Origin: Brenneria rubrifaciens
GTDB taxonomy: Bacteria > Pseudomonadota > Gammaproteobacteria > Enterobacterales > Enterobacteriaceae
Reading direction: 5' to 3'
Length of the DNA: 64,000 bases
Assembly: GCF_005484945.1 (NCBI RefSeq)
Contig: NZ_CP034035.1
Span: forward strand, 3,038,001-3,102,000
A program made the position numbers and the translations under genes. Positions 47,614-56,529 of this stretch are shown here, one piece after another. Numbering within the stretch: position 1 is the first letter of the stretch; every line of letters starts with the position of its first letter. The notes under the pieces are model-generated. The model had not been told where the DNA came from, searched no databases, and saw only the letters and a list, made by a program, of their open reading frames with translations.

Positions 47614-49884
47614 TTAAAAGCGGGTATTCAGACTAACAAAAAAGGTTCTGCCCGGCTCGTTGTAGGTGGCGGCGCCCGCGCCCGCGCCATTGTTATTAAG
47701 GCTTTGCGCATTGCCGGCGCGGAACTGACGCTTATCGAACAGGTTATCCACCCCGGCCGTTACACTGGCATACTTGTTGACGTCATAAGTCCCGCTCAGG
47801 CCAAAGACGGCATAGGGGGGGACTTCATGCCGATCATTGCCTGTCGTGGGGGTTCCCTGATAATTGTATTTTTTCGGCTTCTGACGCCCGTACCAGGTCA
47901 TGTCGGCCAGGAAGGAAACGCTGTGGGTTGCCTGCCAACCCACAGCGGAATTCAGGGTGAATTCCGGCGTGACCGACAACCGGTCGCCGGTGGTTTTATT
48001 TTCCGAACGCAGCATCCAGGTTAAATTATTGTTCCAGGTGATATCTTCCGTCACAGGGATTTTCAGCGTACCTTCCAGCCCTTCCACCAGCGCCTTGGGC
48101 ACATTTTCCCACTGATAGATATTAGAGTCGGCATAACTTCCGGTTCCACCGACCGCATTCCCTATCGAATTGACACCCGACTCAATCTTATTGCGATAAT
48201 CATTATGGAAATAGGTCACGCCCGCCTGATAGCCGTTGCGGTGAAATTCAACGCCAATTTCCTTATTGATACTGGTTTCCGCTTTCAGATCGTCATTCCC
48301 CATCAAGTAGCAGGAACCGCCGCCATAACACCCATTGCCACGGCTATACAACAGATAGTTGGGATTCAACTGATAGAGATTCGGAGCTTTATACGCCCGG
48401 GCAACCCCCATTTTTAAGGTGAAATCTTCGCCCAGGGCCTGGGAAAGATTCAGCGACGGGCTCCAGTTGTTGCCGACGATACTGTGATGATCGTAACGTA
48501 ACGCCGGCGTCAGCATCGTGCTATCGGTCATTTCGATATTATCTTCTACGAAGACGGATGCGATGCGGGCCGAAATCTTGTCACTGCGTTTAGTATCGCC
48601 GATCGTGCCGATGCTGCCGCCCTCAGCGGTCGTTTGCGTATTGGACGCCGGATCATTCATCTTCTGTTCGACCCACTCCGCCCCCACGGTGGCCGTCTGG
48701 TTAAACAGCGTCTCAAACGGAATATTCACCTCGCTATGAGCCGTATAAGCGTCCAGCTTAATCGTGGTGTACTCATCTCCCGTCGGACGGCCTGCTGGCC
48801 CACCGGACAACGCCTCAAAAATGCGGGTATTGTGGGTGTTTTCATACTGGACGTAAGAACGCGCGCTGACGCCGCTGTCCCAATAGCCACGATGTGCGAC
48901 GGTAAAGTTCTGCCGGTACATGCGGTTGGTATCCAGACCATATTTATCCAGCGACATGGCATTACTGTTATTGTTTTCAGTGTCCCCAGCGTAAATATTA
49001 CCTTGACGGCTGACGCCCGCTTCAATTTCCAGCGTCTGATGCGGCATAAACGCCCAGTGCAGCAGACCGTTGATATCCTTGTTGCGCACCCCCTCCCTAC
49101 CTGCGGGAACCGTCGTTGCGCTGGAATTCAATTGATGACCGTCATTGATATCCCAGGCATCGGCCTGCGTTTTATTGATATTACCGAACAAACGGAAACT
49201 CAGATTATCGGTCAGCCCCCCCATCAGGCTGAAATCGGTACGTTTCGTCGCCCCTTCAGACTTATGCTCCGGCATATTCATATAGGTATTCCAGGTGCCG
49301 TGCAGTTCCTGGGTTGGCTGTTTGGTAATAATGTTAACCACCCCGCCCGCCGCGCCGTTGCCATAACGCGCTGCCGCCGGGCCGCGCAGCACTTCGATCC
49401 GCTCCACCATATCGGCCGGCACCCAGTTGGTGTCGCCGCGGGTGTCGCGTTCGCCGCGCCAGCCATAGCGCACCGCATTGCGGCTGGAGACAGGTTTACC
49501 GTCCACCAGAATCAGGGTATTTTCCGGCCCCATACCACGCAGATCGATCTGGCGGTTATTTCCACGGGAGCCGCTGTTTGAGTTGCCAGAGAGGTTCACC
49601 CCCGGCATGGTACGAATCAGCTCTGACAGATCGTTAGCTGGGGGACGTTTACTGATATCTTCCGCGGTAATCACCGACACCCCCGGAGCCTGCCGGGTCT
49701 GCTCGGCTGCGGTAATCACTATCGTATCATCTGATGCCTTACGATTTTCGGCCTGATGATGAACCTGTGCGGCAGGTTCATCAGATGTTGCCGTCACCGT
49801 TTGAGCAACGGTCAAAAAAGAGGTCATCCCACAGCTAGCGCCAATGAGCATCGCCAGATAACGGCGTTGTGATGGTAATTTCAT
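47614..49884 (-). CDS. TonB-dependent catecholate siderophore receptor
   Basis: A 756-residue outer-membrane receptor of the FepA/PfeA/IroN group. A signal peptide (about residues 1-28) is followed by a TonB-box-like DDTIVITA, a plug domain (SELIRTMPGVNL, DLRGMGPENTLILVDGKPV, RIEVLRGPAAARYGNGA) and a 22-strand barrel ending in phenylalanine (SLNTRF). It would import a ferric catecholate with TonB-ExbBD. I chose the ATG at 49884, nine bases after an AGG ribosome site. It is divergent from an AraC regulator with a Fur-box candidate between, and the esterase follows downstream. Confidence 0.92.
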   Translation of the reverse strand: MKLPSQRRYLAMLIGASCGMTSFLTVAQTVTATSDEPAAQVHHQAENRKASDDTIVITAAEQTRQAPGVSVITAEDISKRPPANDLSELIRTMPGVNLSGNSNSGSRGNNRQIDLRGMGPENTLILVDGKPVSSRNAVRYGWRGERDTRGDTNWVPADMVERIEVLRGPAAARYGNGAAGGVVNIITKQPTQELHGTWNTYMNMPEHKSEGATKRTDFSLMGGLTDNLSFRLFGNINKTQADAWDINDGHQLNSSATTVPAGREGVRNKDINGLLHWAFMPHQTLEIEAGVSRQGNIYAGDTENNNSNAMSLDKYGLDTNRMYRQNFTVAHRGYWDSGVSARSYVQYENTHNTRIFEALSGGPAGRPTGDEYTTIKLDAYTAHSEVNIPFETLFNQTATVGAEWVEQKMNDPASNTQTTAEGGSIGTIGDTKRSDKISARIASVFVEDNIEMTDSTMLTPALRYDHHSIVGNNWSPSLNLSQALGEDFTLKMGVARAYKAPNLYQLNPNYLLYSRGNGCYGGGSCYLMGNDDLKAETSINKEIGVEFHRNGYQAGVTYFHNDYRNKIESGVNSIGNAVGGTGSYADSNIYQWENVPKALVEGLEGTLKIPVTEDITWNNNLTWMLRSENKTTGDRLSVTPEFTLNSAVGWQATHSVSFLADMTWYGRQKPKKYNYQGTPTTGNDRHEVPPYAVFGLSGTYDVNKYASVTAGVDNLFDKRQFRAGNAQSLNNNGAGAGAATYNEPGRTFFVSLNTRF

Positions 49885-50290
49885 CAAAATCATCCTGCCC
49901 TGTAATAGATCGATAAGTCTTGTGAATAAACGTTCCCGTCGCCGTCACGGACACCGCCACACCTAACGGCAACCAGAAAAAAGTGCTCGATAGCGACAGG
50001 GAGAAAACGGGAAGGAAAGCATCACGTGTTGATCTCAGGGCGCATTAGCGCCAACCGCGAATCGTTATAATCATTAGCCCCTCTTCTCCGCTTTGCCGAA
50101 AATGGAGAATGCACATGATCAACTCAGCGCGACTCCTCAACGAAAAATGCTATTGAGAAGTATTTGCATTACCATTTTGGCGCAGTCATTGTTACATTTG
50201 TGATTCGGGATGAGGTTTGCACTAACAGCAAATTGTTTTGCCAAAACATCAAAATGGCGGGGAATAACCAGACACCACAAGGGGAGAATC
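49885..50290. other. divergent control region of receptor and AraC regulator
   Basis: A 406-base region with no supported gene. Besides the Fur-box candidate at 50152-50171, CCATTTTGG (about 50172-50180) is mirrored by CAAAATGG (about 50250-50257), a possible site for the AraC-type activator. Confidence 0.5.
50152..50171. promoter_or_regulatory. Fur box candidate
   Basis: ATTGAGAAGTATTTGCATTA resembles the common enterobacterial Fur site form (AATGAGAAT-ATTTGCATT), with 10 of 14 matches to the 7-1-7 consensus by eye. Confidence 0.6.
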
Positions 50291-51274
50291 ATGCTACATG
50301 ATATTCCATCGTCGAAATCCATCTATAAAAATCACATTGTTGAGCAATCCAGCCTGCTAACGAATGACTATCGTCTGCTCGGTCCCAAATGGGGGGATGA
50401 TAAGCCCGTACTCTTTGGCAGTTTCAGCGTTATTGCGTTGAATCAGCATGTGACGTTACATACCGCCGACGTTATCAACCTGCATAATATGAAAACTCAG
50501 GGCATGCTTAATGGTGCGATAAAACTCGCCATCGTGGTGAATGGCACGGCGCATGTGACATTTGGTGAACAACACTTCCATCTGGGGGAACATCAGCCCG
50601 CCTCACTGGTCATGCTGACCGAACCTACCTTTTTTACGCGCGTTGGTAAGCGTGATGAATATGAGCGCACTATTTCACTGACCTTCAGCCGCGAATGGCT
50701 ATACGGTAACCTGCTGGATAGCGTCAGTGACTGGCGGACAATCTATGACTTTACCCAGACACACCTCGCCACCCACCTGTGGACGCCCTCCCGCCAGGCG
50801 CTGGCGATTGCTATGCAAATCTTGAACTCGGAACCCTGTAAAACACCGCTCCAGCGTCTTTATCTTGAAACCCAGTGCATGAGTCTGATTATTGAAGCCT
50901 TCACCTCCCTGACGGCCAGCGCGGTACAGGAAAAAACCAATGGCGTTACGCTGCGGGGATTCCACCGTATTCAGCAGGTCAGAGACATGCTGGAAAGCGG
51001 AACGGCCGACCAGCTTTCAATGCGCGAGATTGCCAAAAGTTTCAATATGAGTGAAAGCACGCTGCAACGTCATTTTCGTCAGACATTCAACATGACGGTA
51101 TTTGAATACCTGCGTAACTGCCGTTTACAGCGCGCCATGCTAGCTTTGAAAAAAGACGGCGTCGGTATCGCGCAGGCGGCGAGTATTGCGGGATATAACA
51201 GCCCGGCCAACTTTGCCACCGCCCTGCGGCGCGCATTTGGTATTACACCGGGACAGTTAAAAGGTCGTTTCTGA
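50291..51274 (+). CDS. AraC family regulator, PchR-like
   Basis: A 327-residue protein. The C-terminal 100 residues form two helix-turn-helix motifs (SMREIAKSFNMSESTLQRHF and VGIAQAASIAGYNSPANFAT). The N-terminal 200 residues would sense the ligand. PchR/YbtA-type AraC proteins bind ferric siderophores and activate receptor genes next door, which suits this divergent position. The ATG at 50291 follows GGGGAGA; the longer frame to 50210 lacks a site. Confidence 0.87.
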   Translation: MLHDIPSSKSIYKNHIVEQSSLLTNDYRLLGPKWGDDKPVLFGSFSVIALNQHVTLHTADVINLHNMKTQGMLNGAIKLAIVVNGTAHVTFGEQHFHLGEHQPASLVMLTEPTFFTRVGKRDEYERTISLTFSREWLYGNLLDSVSDWRTIYDFTQTHLATHLWTPSRQALAIAMQILNSEPCKTPLQRLYLETQCMSLIIEAFTSLTASAVQEKTNGVTLRGFHRIQQVRDMLESGTADQLSMREIAKSFNMSESTLQRHFRQTFNMTVFEYLRNCRLQRAMLALKKDGVGIAQAASIAGYNSPANFATALRRAFGITPGQLKGRF

Positions 51275-51390
51275 ACCTGATTTAGAAGGTTTTATAACTA
51301 AAAGAAATAATTCATTCCATTTAGTTATTAATCCCTTGTCAATAGAGCACAGTAGATTAAGACATCCTTGTTGCCGATTTACTGCCGCTT

Positions 51391-52719
51391 ATGACTAACC
51401 AGACTGACTTGACCCCCCCCCTTGCCCAGTTTATTTCACACAGTTCACCTAGCAAGGCGGCGATAGATGCCGCGCGCCTCGGGGTAACCGATTTTGTCGC
51501 CACGGCCCTGCCCATTACCCAGGGCGCCATCGCCGATAGCGGTTTGCCGCCGCTGAAACAGGTTTTCAATGGTACGGACAGCCTGACGAATAGCTTGATT
51601 CTGGGTTATGTTGGCCATGCGCTGGACTTTGATGATTATCACCCGGCGTTTCGCGGTCACCCCAGCACGGTGATCCTGCCAGCGCTGTTTGCGCTGGCAG
51701 CGGAAAATCCGCAAATCACCGAAGATACCTTTTTGACTGCCTATGTCATCGGCGTCGAAGTCGCCGGCAGAATCGGTCTGGCCTGCGGGCCTCGCCATTA
51801 CAGTCTGGGCTACCACAACACCGCCACGTTGGGCGCTGTTGCGGCGGCGGCGGCGGCGGCACGTCTGCTAGAGACATCTGTTGAACAGACAAAAAATATC
51901 CTCGGTCTGGCGGCTACACAGGCGGCAGGTTTACGCGCTCAGTTTGGTTCAGCGGTAAAACCGCTACATGCAGGACTCGCGGCCAGAGCTGGCGTCACAG
52001 CGGTCAAGCTGGGGCAGGCCGGTTTTAATGGCAATACCGGGCAGGTTATCGAGGCTTTTCTGGCCGCACATGGCGACCAAAAGCAGCAACCATCGTTACT
52101 GACCGAGTCCTGGGGAACACCGTGGCGCATCCTTTCCCCTGGTCTGGAATTCAAACGCTACCCGACCTGCGGCGGCACACATAGTGCGGCGGAAGCCGCT
52201 TTCGCTCTGAGAGCACAGTGGGCAGCGCAAAACAATACCGGCGCATCGATTGCCGACAGTGTAGAAAGCATCACCGTCGCCTTCCCGCCCGGCGGCGATA
52301 TTGCCCCTTTTATCCGCAAAGCGGCCACCGGCGTAGAAGCGCGTTTTAGTCTGGAATATGTGATTGCCGCGGCGCTGCTGGAAGGCGAACTCAAACTTAC
52401 GCGTTTTGCGGAAGGTGCGGCGGACCCACTGATTCTGACATTGGCTGATAAGGTTACGCGCATAACAGACCACACCGCGCCGCCGGACGAACTTGACCCG
52501 GATGCCCGTTTCCATGAAGTCACACTCTATCTACGCGACGGCTCAACCCTCACCAGGCGAGTGACTCGTCGGGAAACAGCGGCCAAACCCACTGATCTTC
52601 GCGCTAAGCTGCATCAGACCCTCGGCATGTTACCGCATCTTAACAGCGAACACATTGCCGACCGCTGCGCGTTGAAAAAGGAAGGCGATCTGCACTATCT
52701 GATCACGCTATTGATTTAA
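51391..52719 (+). CDS. MmgE/PrpD family protein
   Basis: A 442-residue member of the 2-methylcitrate dehydratase / cis-aconitate decarboxylase superfamily. It contains GHALDFDDYHPAFRGHPSTV, a conserved Asp/His-rich part of the family, then GYHNTATLGAVAAAAAAARL and YPTCGGTHSA. The substrate is unknown; aconitate-like acids are the family theme. A run of nine C (51413-51421) lies in codons 8-11 and could slip. Its 3' third was copied twice downstream in decayed form. No strong ribosome site is seen. Confidence 0.85.
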   Translation: MTNQTDLTPPLAQFISHSSPSKAAIDAARLGVTDFVATALPITQGAIADSGLPPLKQVFNGTDSLTNSLILGYVGHALDFDDYHPAFRGHPSTVILPALFALAAENPQITEDTFLTAYVIGVEVAGRIGLACGPRHYSLGYHNTATLGAVAAAAAAARLLETSVEQTKNILGLAATQAAGLRAQFGSAVKPLHAGLAARAGVTAVKLGQAGFNGNTGQVIEAFLAAHGDQKQQPSLLTESWGTPWRILSPGLEFKRYPTCGGTHSAAEAAFALRAQWAAQNNTGASIADSVESITVAFPPGGDIAPFIRKAATGVEARFSLEYVIAAALLEGELKLTRFAEGAADPLILTLADKVTRITDHTAPPDELDPDARFHEVTLYLRDGSTLTRRVTRRETAAKPTDLRAKLHQTLGMLPHLNSEHIADRCALKKEGDLHYLITLLI

Positions 52720-52750
52720 CCAGGACATTACCGTATTCGGTATAAAGAAA

Positions 52751-52795
52751 TTGGCGCAGCGTACACGTGAATCCCATGTACGGGTACTGCGCCAA
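52751..52795. terminator. stem-loop between mmgE and peptide gene A
   Basis: TTGGCGCAG and CTGCGCCAA form a perfect 9-bp outer stem with further pairing (GTAC...GTAC) inside. It lies between convergent genes and is repeated in the other two units, so a shared terminator is likely. Confidence 0.6.
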
Positions 52796-52858
52796 CAGGG
52801 ATGAGATCGCTATCAAGTGTAATAAATCAGAAAGCGATACCTAAGCCTCACGCGCCGG

Positions 52859-53014
52859 TTAGCAAAGGCGTTCACAGATTCTACTGTCACACCTCAGCAC
52901 CTTGGCATCAGGCTTCGCGCAAACCCAGGTATAAGCGAACACTGAGGATTGAAGAGCTAACAGCAATGCCGAGGCCGCTGCACCCTTAATTGCATAGTTT
53001 CTGAGTTTTTCCAT
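52859..53014 (-). CDS. four-cysteine secreted peptide, copy A
   Basis: A 51-residue ORF below usual gene-calling size. The Sec signal MEKLRNYAIKGAAASALLLA is followed by LQSSVFA and cleavage. The mature peptide of 24 residues has cysteines spaced C-x9-C-x4-C-x3-C and ends in cysteine. AAGGATG, about 8 bases before the ATG, is the ribosome site. The function is not recognised. The four cysteines imply two disulfides formed in the periplasm, as in microcin-, toxin- or inhibitor-like peptides. Confidence 0.72.
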   Translation of the reverse strand: MEKLRNYAIKGAAASALLLALQSSVFAYTWVCAKPDAKVLRCDSRICERLC

Positions 53015-53206
53015 GTTTGAATCATCCTTGTTGTTGAGACTGCTTATGTGATTGATACCGCTAATTAAGTTACATTTGTCGCGTTGCAGTTACATTACAT
53101 TACATTACAAAATGAAAAATATATAATAGGGTATTCATATCTACTTACATCGTTAACGGCTTTGATAGGCGGCAAACAATTCCAGGTGATGAGAATAAAA
53201 CGCGTA

Positions 53207-53476
53207 AAGCAGCAATCACCGTTACTGACTGTGTTCTAGGGAACACCGTAACACCATCATTTCCCTGATCTTGAATTCAAACGCTATACGCGACGGCTCA
53301 ACCCTCACCAGACGAGTGACTCGTCAGGAAATAGCGACCAAACACACTAATCTTCGCGCTAAGCGGCATCATACGCTCGGCGTGTTACCGCATCTTAACA
53401 GCGAACACATTGCCGACCGCTGCGCGTTGAAAAAATGAAGGCGATCTGCACTATCTGATCACGCTATTGATTTAAC
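53207..53476 (+). pseudogene. mmgE fragment (unit 2)
   Basis: The sequence from GTTACTGACTG matches mmgE from about 52092. It skips about 370 bases after AAACGCTA, then follows mmgE from CGCGACGGCTCAACC to the stop with frameshifts. It is non-coding debris of the duplication. Confidence 0.85.
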
Positions 53477-53506
53477 CAGGACATTGCCGTATTCGGTATA
53501 AAAAAA

Positions 53507-53551
53507 TTGGCGCAGCGTACACGTGAATCCCATGTACGGGTACTGCGCCAA
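53507..53551. terminator. stem-loop of unit 2
   Basis: The same TTGGCGCAG...CTGCGCCAA structure as at 52751-52795, preserved without changes in the stem. Confidence 0.6.
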
Positions 53552-53596
53552 TAGGGATGAGATCGCTCTCAAGTGTAATAAATCAGAAAGCGATAC

Positions 53597-53776
53597 CTAA
53601 CCCAATTTAAACACCGGTGGTTCGCAAAGTTGTTCACAGACATAACGGTCACACTTTGCCATCTTGGCACCAGGCGGTGCGCAAACGTATTTAACAGCGA
53701 ACGCTGAGGATTGAAGAGCTAACAGCAGTGCTGAGGCCGCTACACCCTTAATTGCATAGTTTCTGAGTTTTTCCAT
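53597..53776 (-). CDS. four-cysteine secreted peptide, copy B
   Basis: A 59-residue product with signal MEKLRNYAIKGVAASALLLA and LQSSAFA. The mature part keeps C-x9-C-x4-C-x3-C (CAPPGAKMAKC, CEQLC) and adds a C-terminal tail EPPVFKLG not present in copies A and C. I chose the ATG at 53776, with AAGGATG upstream and a start matching the other copies, rather than 53857. The flanking mmgE and lpd copies are broken while this ORF is intact, which suggests selection or recent origin. Confidence 0.75.
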   Translation of the reverse strand: MEKLRNYAIKGVAASALLLALQSSAFAVKYVCAPPGAKMAKCDRYVCEQLCEPPVFKLG

Positions 53777-53979
53777 GTTTAAATCATCCTTGTTGTTGAG
53801 ACTGCTTATGTGATTGAGACCGCTAATTAAGTTACATTTATCGCGTTGCAGTTGCATTAAATTAAATTACAAAATGAAAAATATATAATAGGACATTCAT
53901 ATCTACTTACATCGTTACCGGCTTTGATAGGCGGCAAACAATTCCAGGTGATGAGAATAAAACGCGTAAAGCAGCCATA

Positions 53980-54349
53980 AAAGTTTGGTCATACCGTCCC
54001 GCGCAATCGGACGCGATAGCCCGGCCAGACGCTGCCCACGGGAAGATCGCCGTCTCGTAGCTGATCTCTTTCGCTTCTTTCTCGGTCAGACCGACCCACG
54101 CAACCTCTGGCTCGGTATACGCAATAGACGGAGTGACTTTCGGATCGAAGTAGTGTTTCTTGCCCGCGATAACTTCGGCGGCGACATGACCTTCATGCAC
54201 GCCTTTGTGAGCCAGCATGGACTGACCGACGATATCGCCGATAGAATAAATGTGCGGCATGTTGGTGCGCAGTTGCTTGTCAACACGGATAAAACCGCGA
54301 TCGTCCACTTCAACGCCGGCCTGACCCGCATCCACCAGTTTACCGTTCT
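53980..54349 (-). pseudogene. lpd: lpd internal fragment
   Basis: This stretch corresponds to lpd positions about 55333-55704 (residues about 275-400), including DDRGFIRVDKQLRTN, GVHEGHVAAEVIAGKKHYFD and PSIAYTEPEVAWVGL. It has a one-base insertion near 53998 and a 6-base loss at the KEKGISYE place. Both ends are abrupt: the left meets the repeat leader and the right meets an mmgE piece. It is not a working gene. Confidence 0.9.
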
Positions 54350-54359
54350 AGTCTAGGCG

Positions 54360-54543
54360 AAGGCTCAACCCTCAAGGCGAGTGACTCGTCAGGAAACTGC
54401 GGCCAAAACCACCGATCTTCGCGCTAAGCGGTATCATACGCTCGGCGTGTTGCCGCATCTTAACAGCGAACACTTTGCCGACTGCTGCGCGTTAAAAAAA
54501 AGGAAGGCGATCTGCACTATCTGATCACGCTATTGATTTAACC
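54360..54543 (+). pseudogene. mmgE 3' fragment (unit 3)
   Basis: It matches the last 180 or so bases of mmgE with several small indels, from GGCTCAACCCTCA to the TTGATTTAA end. Confidence 0.85.
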
Positions 54544-54572
54544 CGGACATTGCCGTATTCGGTGTAAAGAAA

Positions 54573-54617
54573 TTGGCGCAGCGTACATGTGAATCCGATG
54601 TATGGGTACTGCGCCAA
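54573..54617. terminator. stem-loop of unit 3
   Basis: Third copy of the TTGGCGCAG...CTGCGCCAA stem-loop. The outer stem is intact, and the inner loop has three base changes. Confidence 0.6.
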
Positions 54618-54680
54618 TAGGGATGAGATCGCTCTCAAGTGTAATAAATCAGAAATCGATACCTAAGACTTACGCGCCCG

Positions 54681-54836
54681 TTAGCAAGGGACTTCACAGA
54701 TTATAGGGCCACACAATGCCATCTTGGCATCAGGCGGTGCGCAAACCCAGGTAATAGCGAACGCCGAGGATTGAAGAGCTAAAAACAGTGCTGAGGTCGC
54801 TACACCTTTAATTGCATAGTTTCTGAGTTTTTCCAT
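54681..54836 (-). CDS. four-cysteine secreted peptide, copy C
   Basis: A 51-residue product with signal MEKLRNYAIKGVATSALFLA and LQSSAFA. The mature part of 24 residues keeps C-x9-C-x4-C-x3-C (CAPPDAKMALC, CEVPC) and ends in cysteine like copy A. The start at 54836 is shared with the other copies (AAGGATG site). It is the copy nearest lpd, in what is probably the original position relative to that gene. Confidence 0.75.
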   Translation of the reverse strand: MEKLRNYAIKGVATSALFLALQSSAFAITWVCAPPDAKMALCGPIICEVPC

Positions 54837-55104
54837 GTTTAAATCATCCTTATTGTTGAGACTGCTTATATGATTGATACCGCTGATTAAGTTACATTTA
54901 TCGCGTTGCAGTTCCATTACATTAGATTACAAATTGAAAAATATATAATAGGATATTCATATCTACTTACATCATTAACGTCTCCGATAGGCGGCAAACA
55001 ATTTCAGGTGATGAGAATAAAACGCGTAAAGCAGCCATAAAAAATGCCAGCCACCTAAGTGACCAGCATAACTTTTATATCCCTATAGCCTCTTCAGCGA
55101 AAGA

Positions 55105-56529
55105 TTACTTTTTCTTCGCTTTCGGATTCGGCAGATCGGTAATGCTGCCTTCGAAAATTTCAGCCGCCAGACCAACAGACTCATGCAGCGTCGGGTGGGC
55201 ATGGATAGTCAGCGCAATATCTTCCGCGTCACAACCCATCTCGATCGCCAGACCGATTTCACCTAATAGCTCACCGCCGTTAGTACCGACAATCGCGCCA
55301 CCGATAATGCGGTGCGTCTCTTTATCGAAAATCAGTTTGGTCATACCGTCCGCGCAATCGGACGCGATAGCGCGGCCAGACGCCGCCCACGGGAAGATCG
55401 CCGTCTCGTAGCTGATCCCTTTCTCTTTCGCTTCTTTCTCGGTCAGACCGACCCACGCAACCTCTGGCTCGGTATACGCTATAGAAGGAATGACTTTCGG
55501 ATCGAAGTAGTGTTTCTTGCCCGCGATAACTTCGGCCGCGACGTGACCTTCATGCACGCCTTTGTGAGCCAGCATGGGCTGACCGACGATATCGCCGATA
55601 GAATAAATGTGCGGCACGTTGGTGCGTAGTTGCTTGTCAACGCGGATAAAACCGCGATCGTCCACTTCAACGCCGGCCTGACCCGCATCCACCAGTTTAC
55701 CGTTCGGTACACGACCGATAGCAACCAGCACCGCATCGTAACGTTGAGGTTCTTTCGGCGCATTTTTGCCTTCCATCGTCACGTAGATACCGTCTTCTTT
55801 GGCTTCTACCGCAGTCACCTTAGTTTCCAGCATCAGCGTGAACTGCTGGCTGATACGTTTAGTGAACACTTTAACGATGTCTTTATCCGCAGCCGGGATC
55901 ACCTGATCGAACATTTCAACCACGTCGATCTGTGAGCCCAGCGCATGGTAAACGGTGCCCATTTCCAGACCAATGATACCGCCGCCCATGATTAGCAGAC
56001 GTTCAGGGACGAATTTCAGCTCCAACGCATCGGTGGAATCCCATACGCGCGGGTCATCATGCGGTATAAACGGCAGTTGGATCGGGCGTGAACCCGCCGC
56101 GATGATTGCGTTATCAAAATTGATCGTCGTTTTACCGCTTTCACCGTCAACCACCAGCGTGTTCGCGCCGGTGAATTTGCCCAGACCATTAACGACTTTA
56201 ACCTTGCGGGCTTTCGCCATACCCGCCAGACCGCCGGTCAGTTGCTTAATAACTTTCTCTTTCCACGAGCGAATTTTATCAATATCGGTTTTCGGTTCGC
56301 CGAACACAATGCCGTGCTCTGCCAGCGCTTTCGCTTCTTCAATCACTTTAGCGACGTGCAGCAAAGCTTTAGAAGGGATACAACCTACATTCAGACATAC
56401 CCCACCCAACGTGGAGTAACGCTCTACCAATACGGTGTCCAAGCCCAAATCCGCGCAGCGGAACGCTGCGGAATAACCTGCCGGGCCGGCCCCCAGTATC
56501 ACTACCTGAGCTTTAATTTCAGTACTCAT
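55105..56529 (-). CDS. lpd: dihydrolipoamide dehydrogenase (E3)
   Basis: The 474-residue FAD enzyme re-oxidises lipoyl groups of the pyruvate and 2-oxoglutarate dehydrogenases and the glycine cleavage system. The redox disulfide is CLNVGC, the FAD/NAD motifs are GAGPAGYSAA and GGGIIGLE, and the catalytic His is in HAHPTLHES. I start at the second ATG (56529), which gives the E. coli length and STEIKAQ start after AAGAGG. It follows aceF after a bidirectional terminator, so it probably has its own promoter as in E. coli. Confidence 0.98.
   Translation of the reverse strand: MSTEIKAQVVILGAGPAGYSAAFRCADLGLDTVLVERYSTLGGVCLNVGCIPSKALLHVAKVIEEAKALAEHGIVFGEPKTDIDKIRSWKEKVIKQLTGGLAGMAKARKVKVVNGLGKFTGANTLVVDGESGKTTINFDNAIIAAGSRPIQLPFIPHDDPRVWDSTDALELKFVPERLLIMGGGIIGLEMGTVYHALGSQIDVVEMFDQVIPAADKDIVKVFTKRISQQFTLMLETKVTAVEAKEDGIYVTMEGKNAPKEPQRYDAVLVAIGRVPNGKLVDAGQAGVEVDDRGFIRVDKQLRTNVPHIYSIGDIVGQPMLAHKGVHEGHVAAEVIAGKKHYFDPKVIPSIAYTEPEVAWVGLTEKEAKEKGISYETAIFPWAASGRAIASDCADGMTKLIFDKETHRIIGGAIVGTNGGELLGEIGLAIEMGCDAEDIALTIHAHPTLHESVGLAAEIFEGSITDLPNPKAKKK

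Larger units (their letters stand above)
52530..55040. repeat. threefold segmental duplication (mmgE 3' end, stem-loop, peptide gene)
   Basis: Three units align: about 52532-53200, 53288-53979 and 54360-55040. Each contains the last 180 or so bases of mmgE, a 45-base stem-loop, and a minus-strand peptide gene with about 180 bases of upstream sequence ending CGCGTAAAGCAGC. Unit 2 also begins with an earlier mmgE piece. It is followed by an lpd fragment, showing that the copied block once reached into lpd. Confidence 0.88.

Noticed and set aside
52751..52795. Repeated stem-loop considered as a mobile REP or ERIC element
   Set aside because: All three copies lie at the same place in one segmental duplication, so a dispersed element is not needed to explain them.
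53907..54335. 142-codon ORF taken as a second dihydrolipoamide dehydrogenase
   Set aside because: It is an internal lpd piece with indels and no FAD or active-site disulfide region; scored as a pseudogene.
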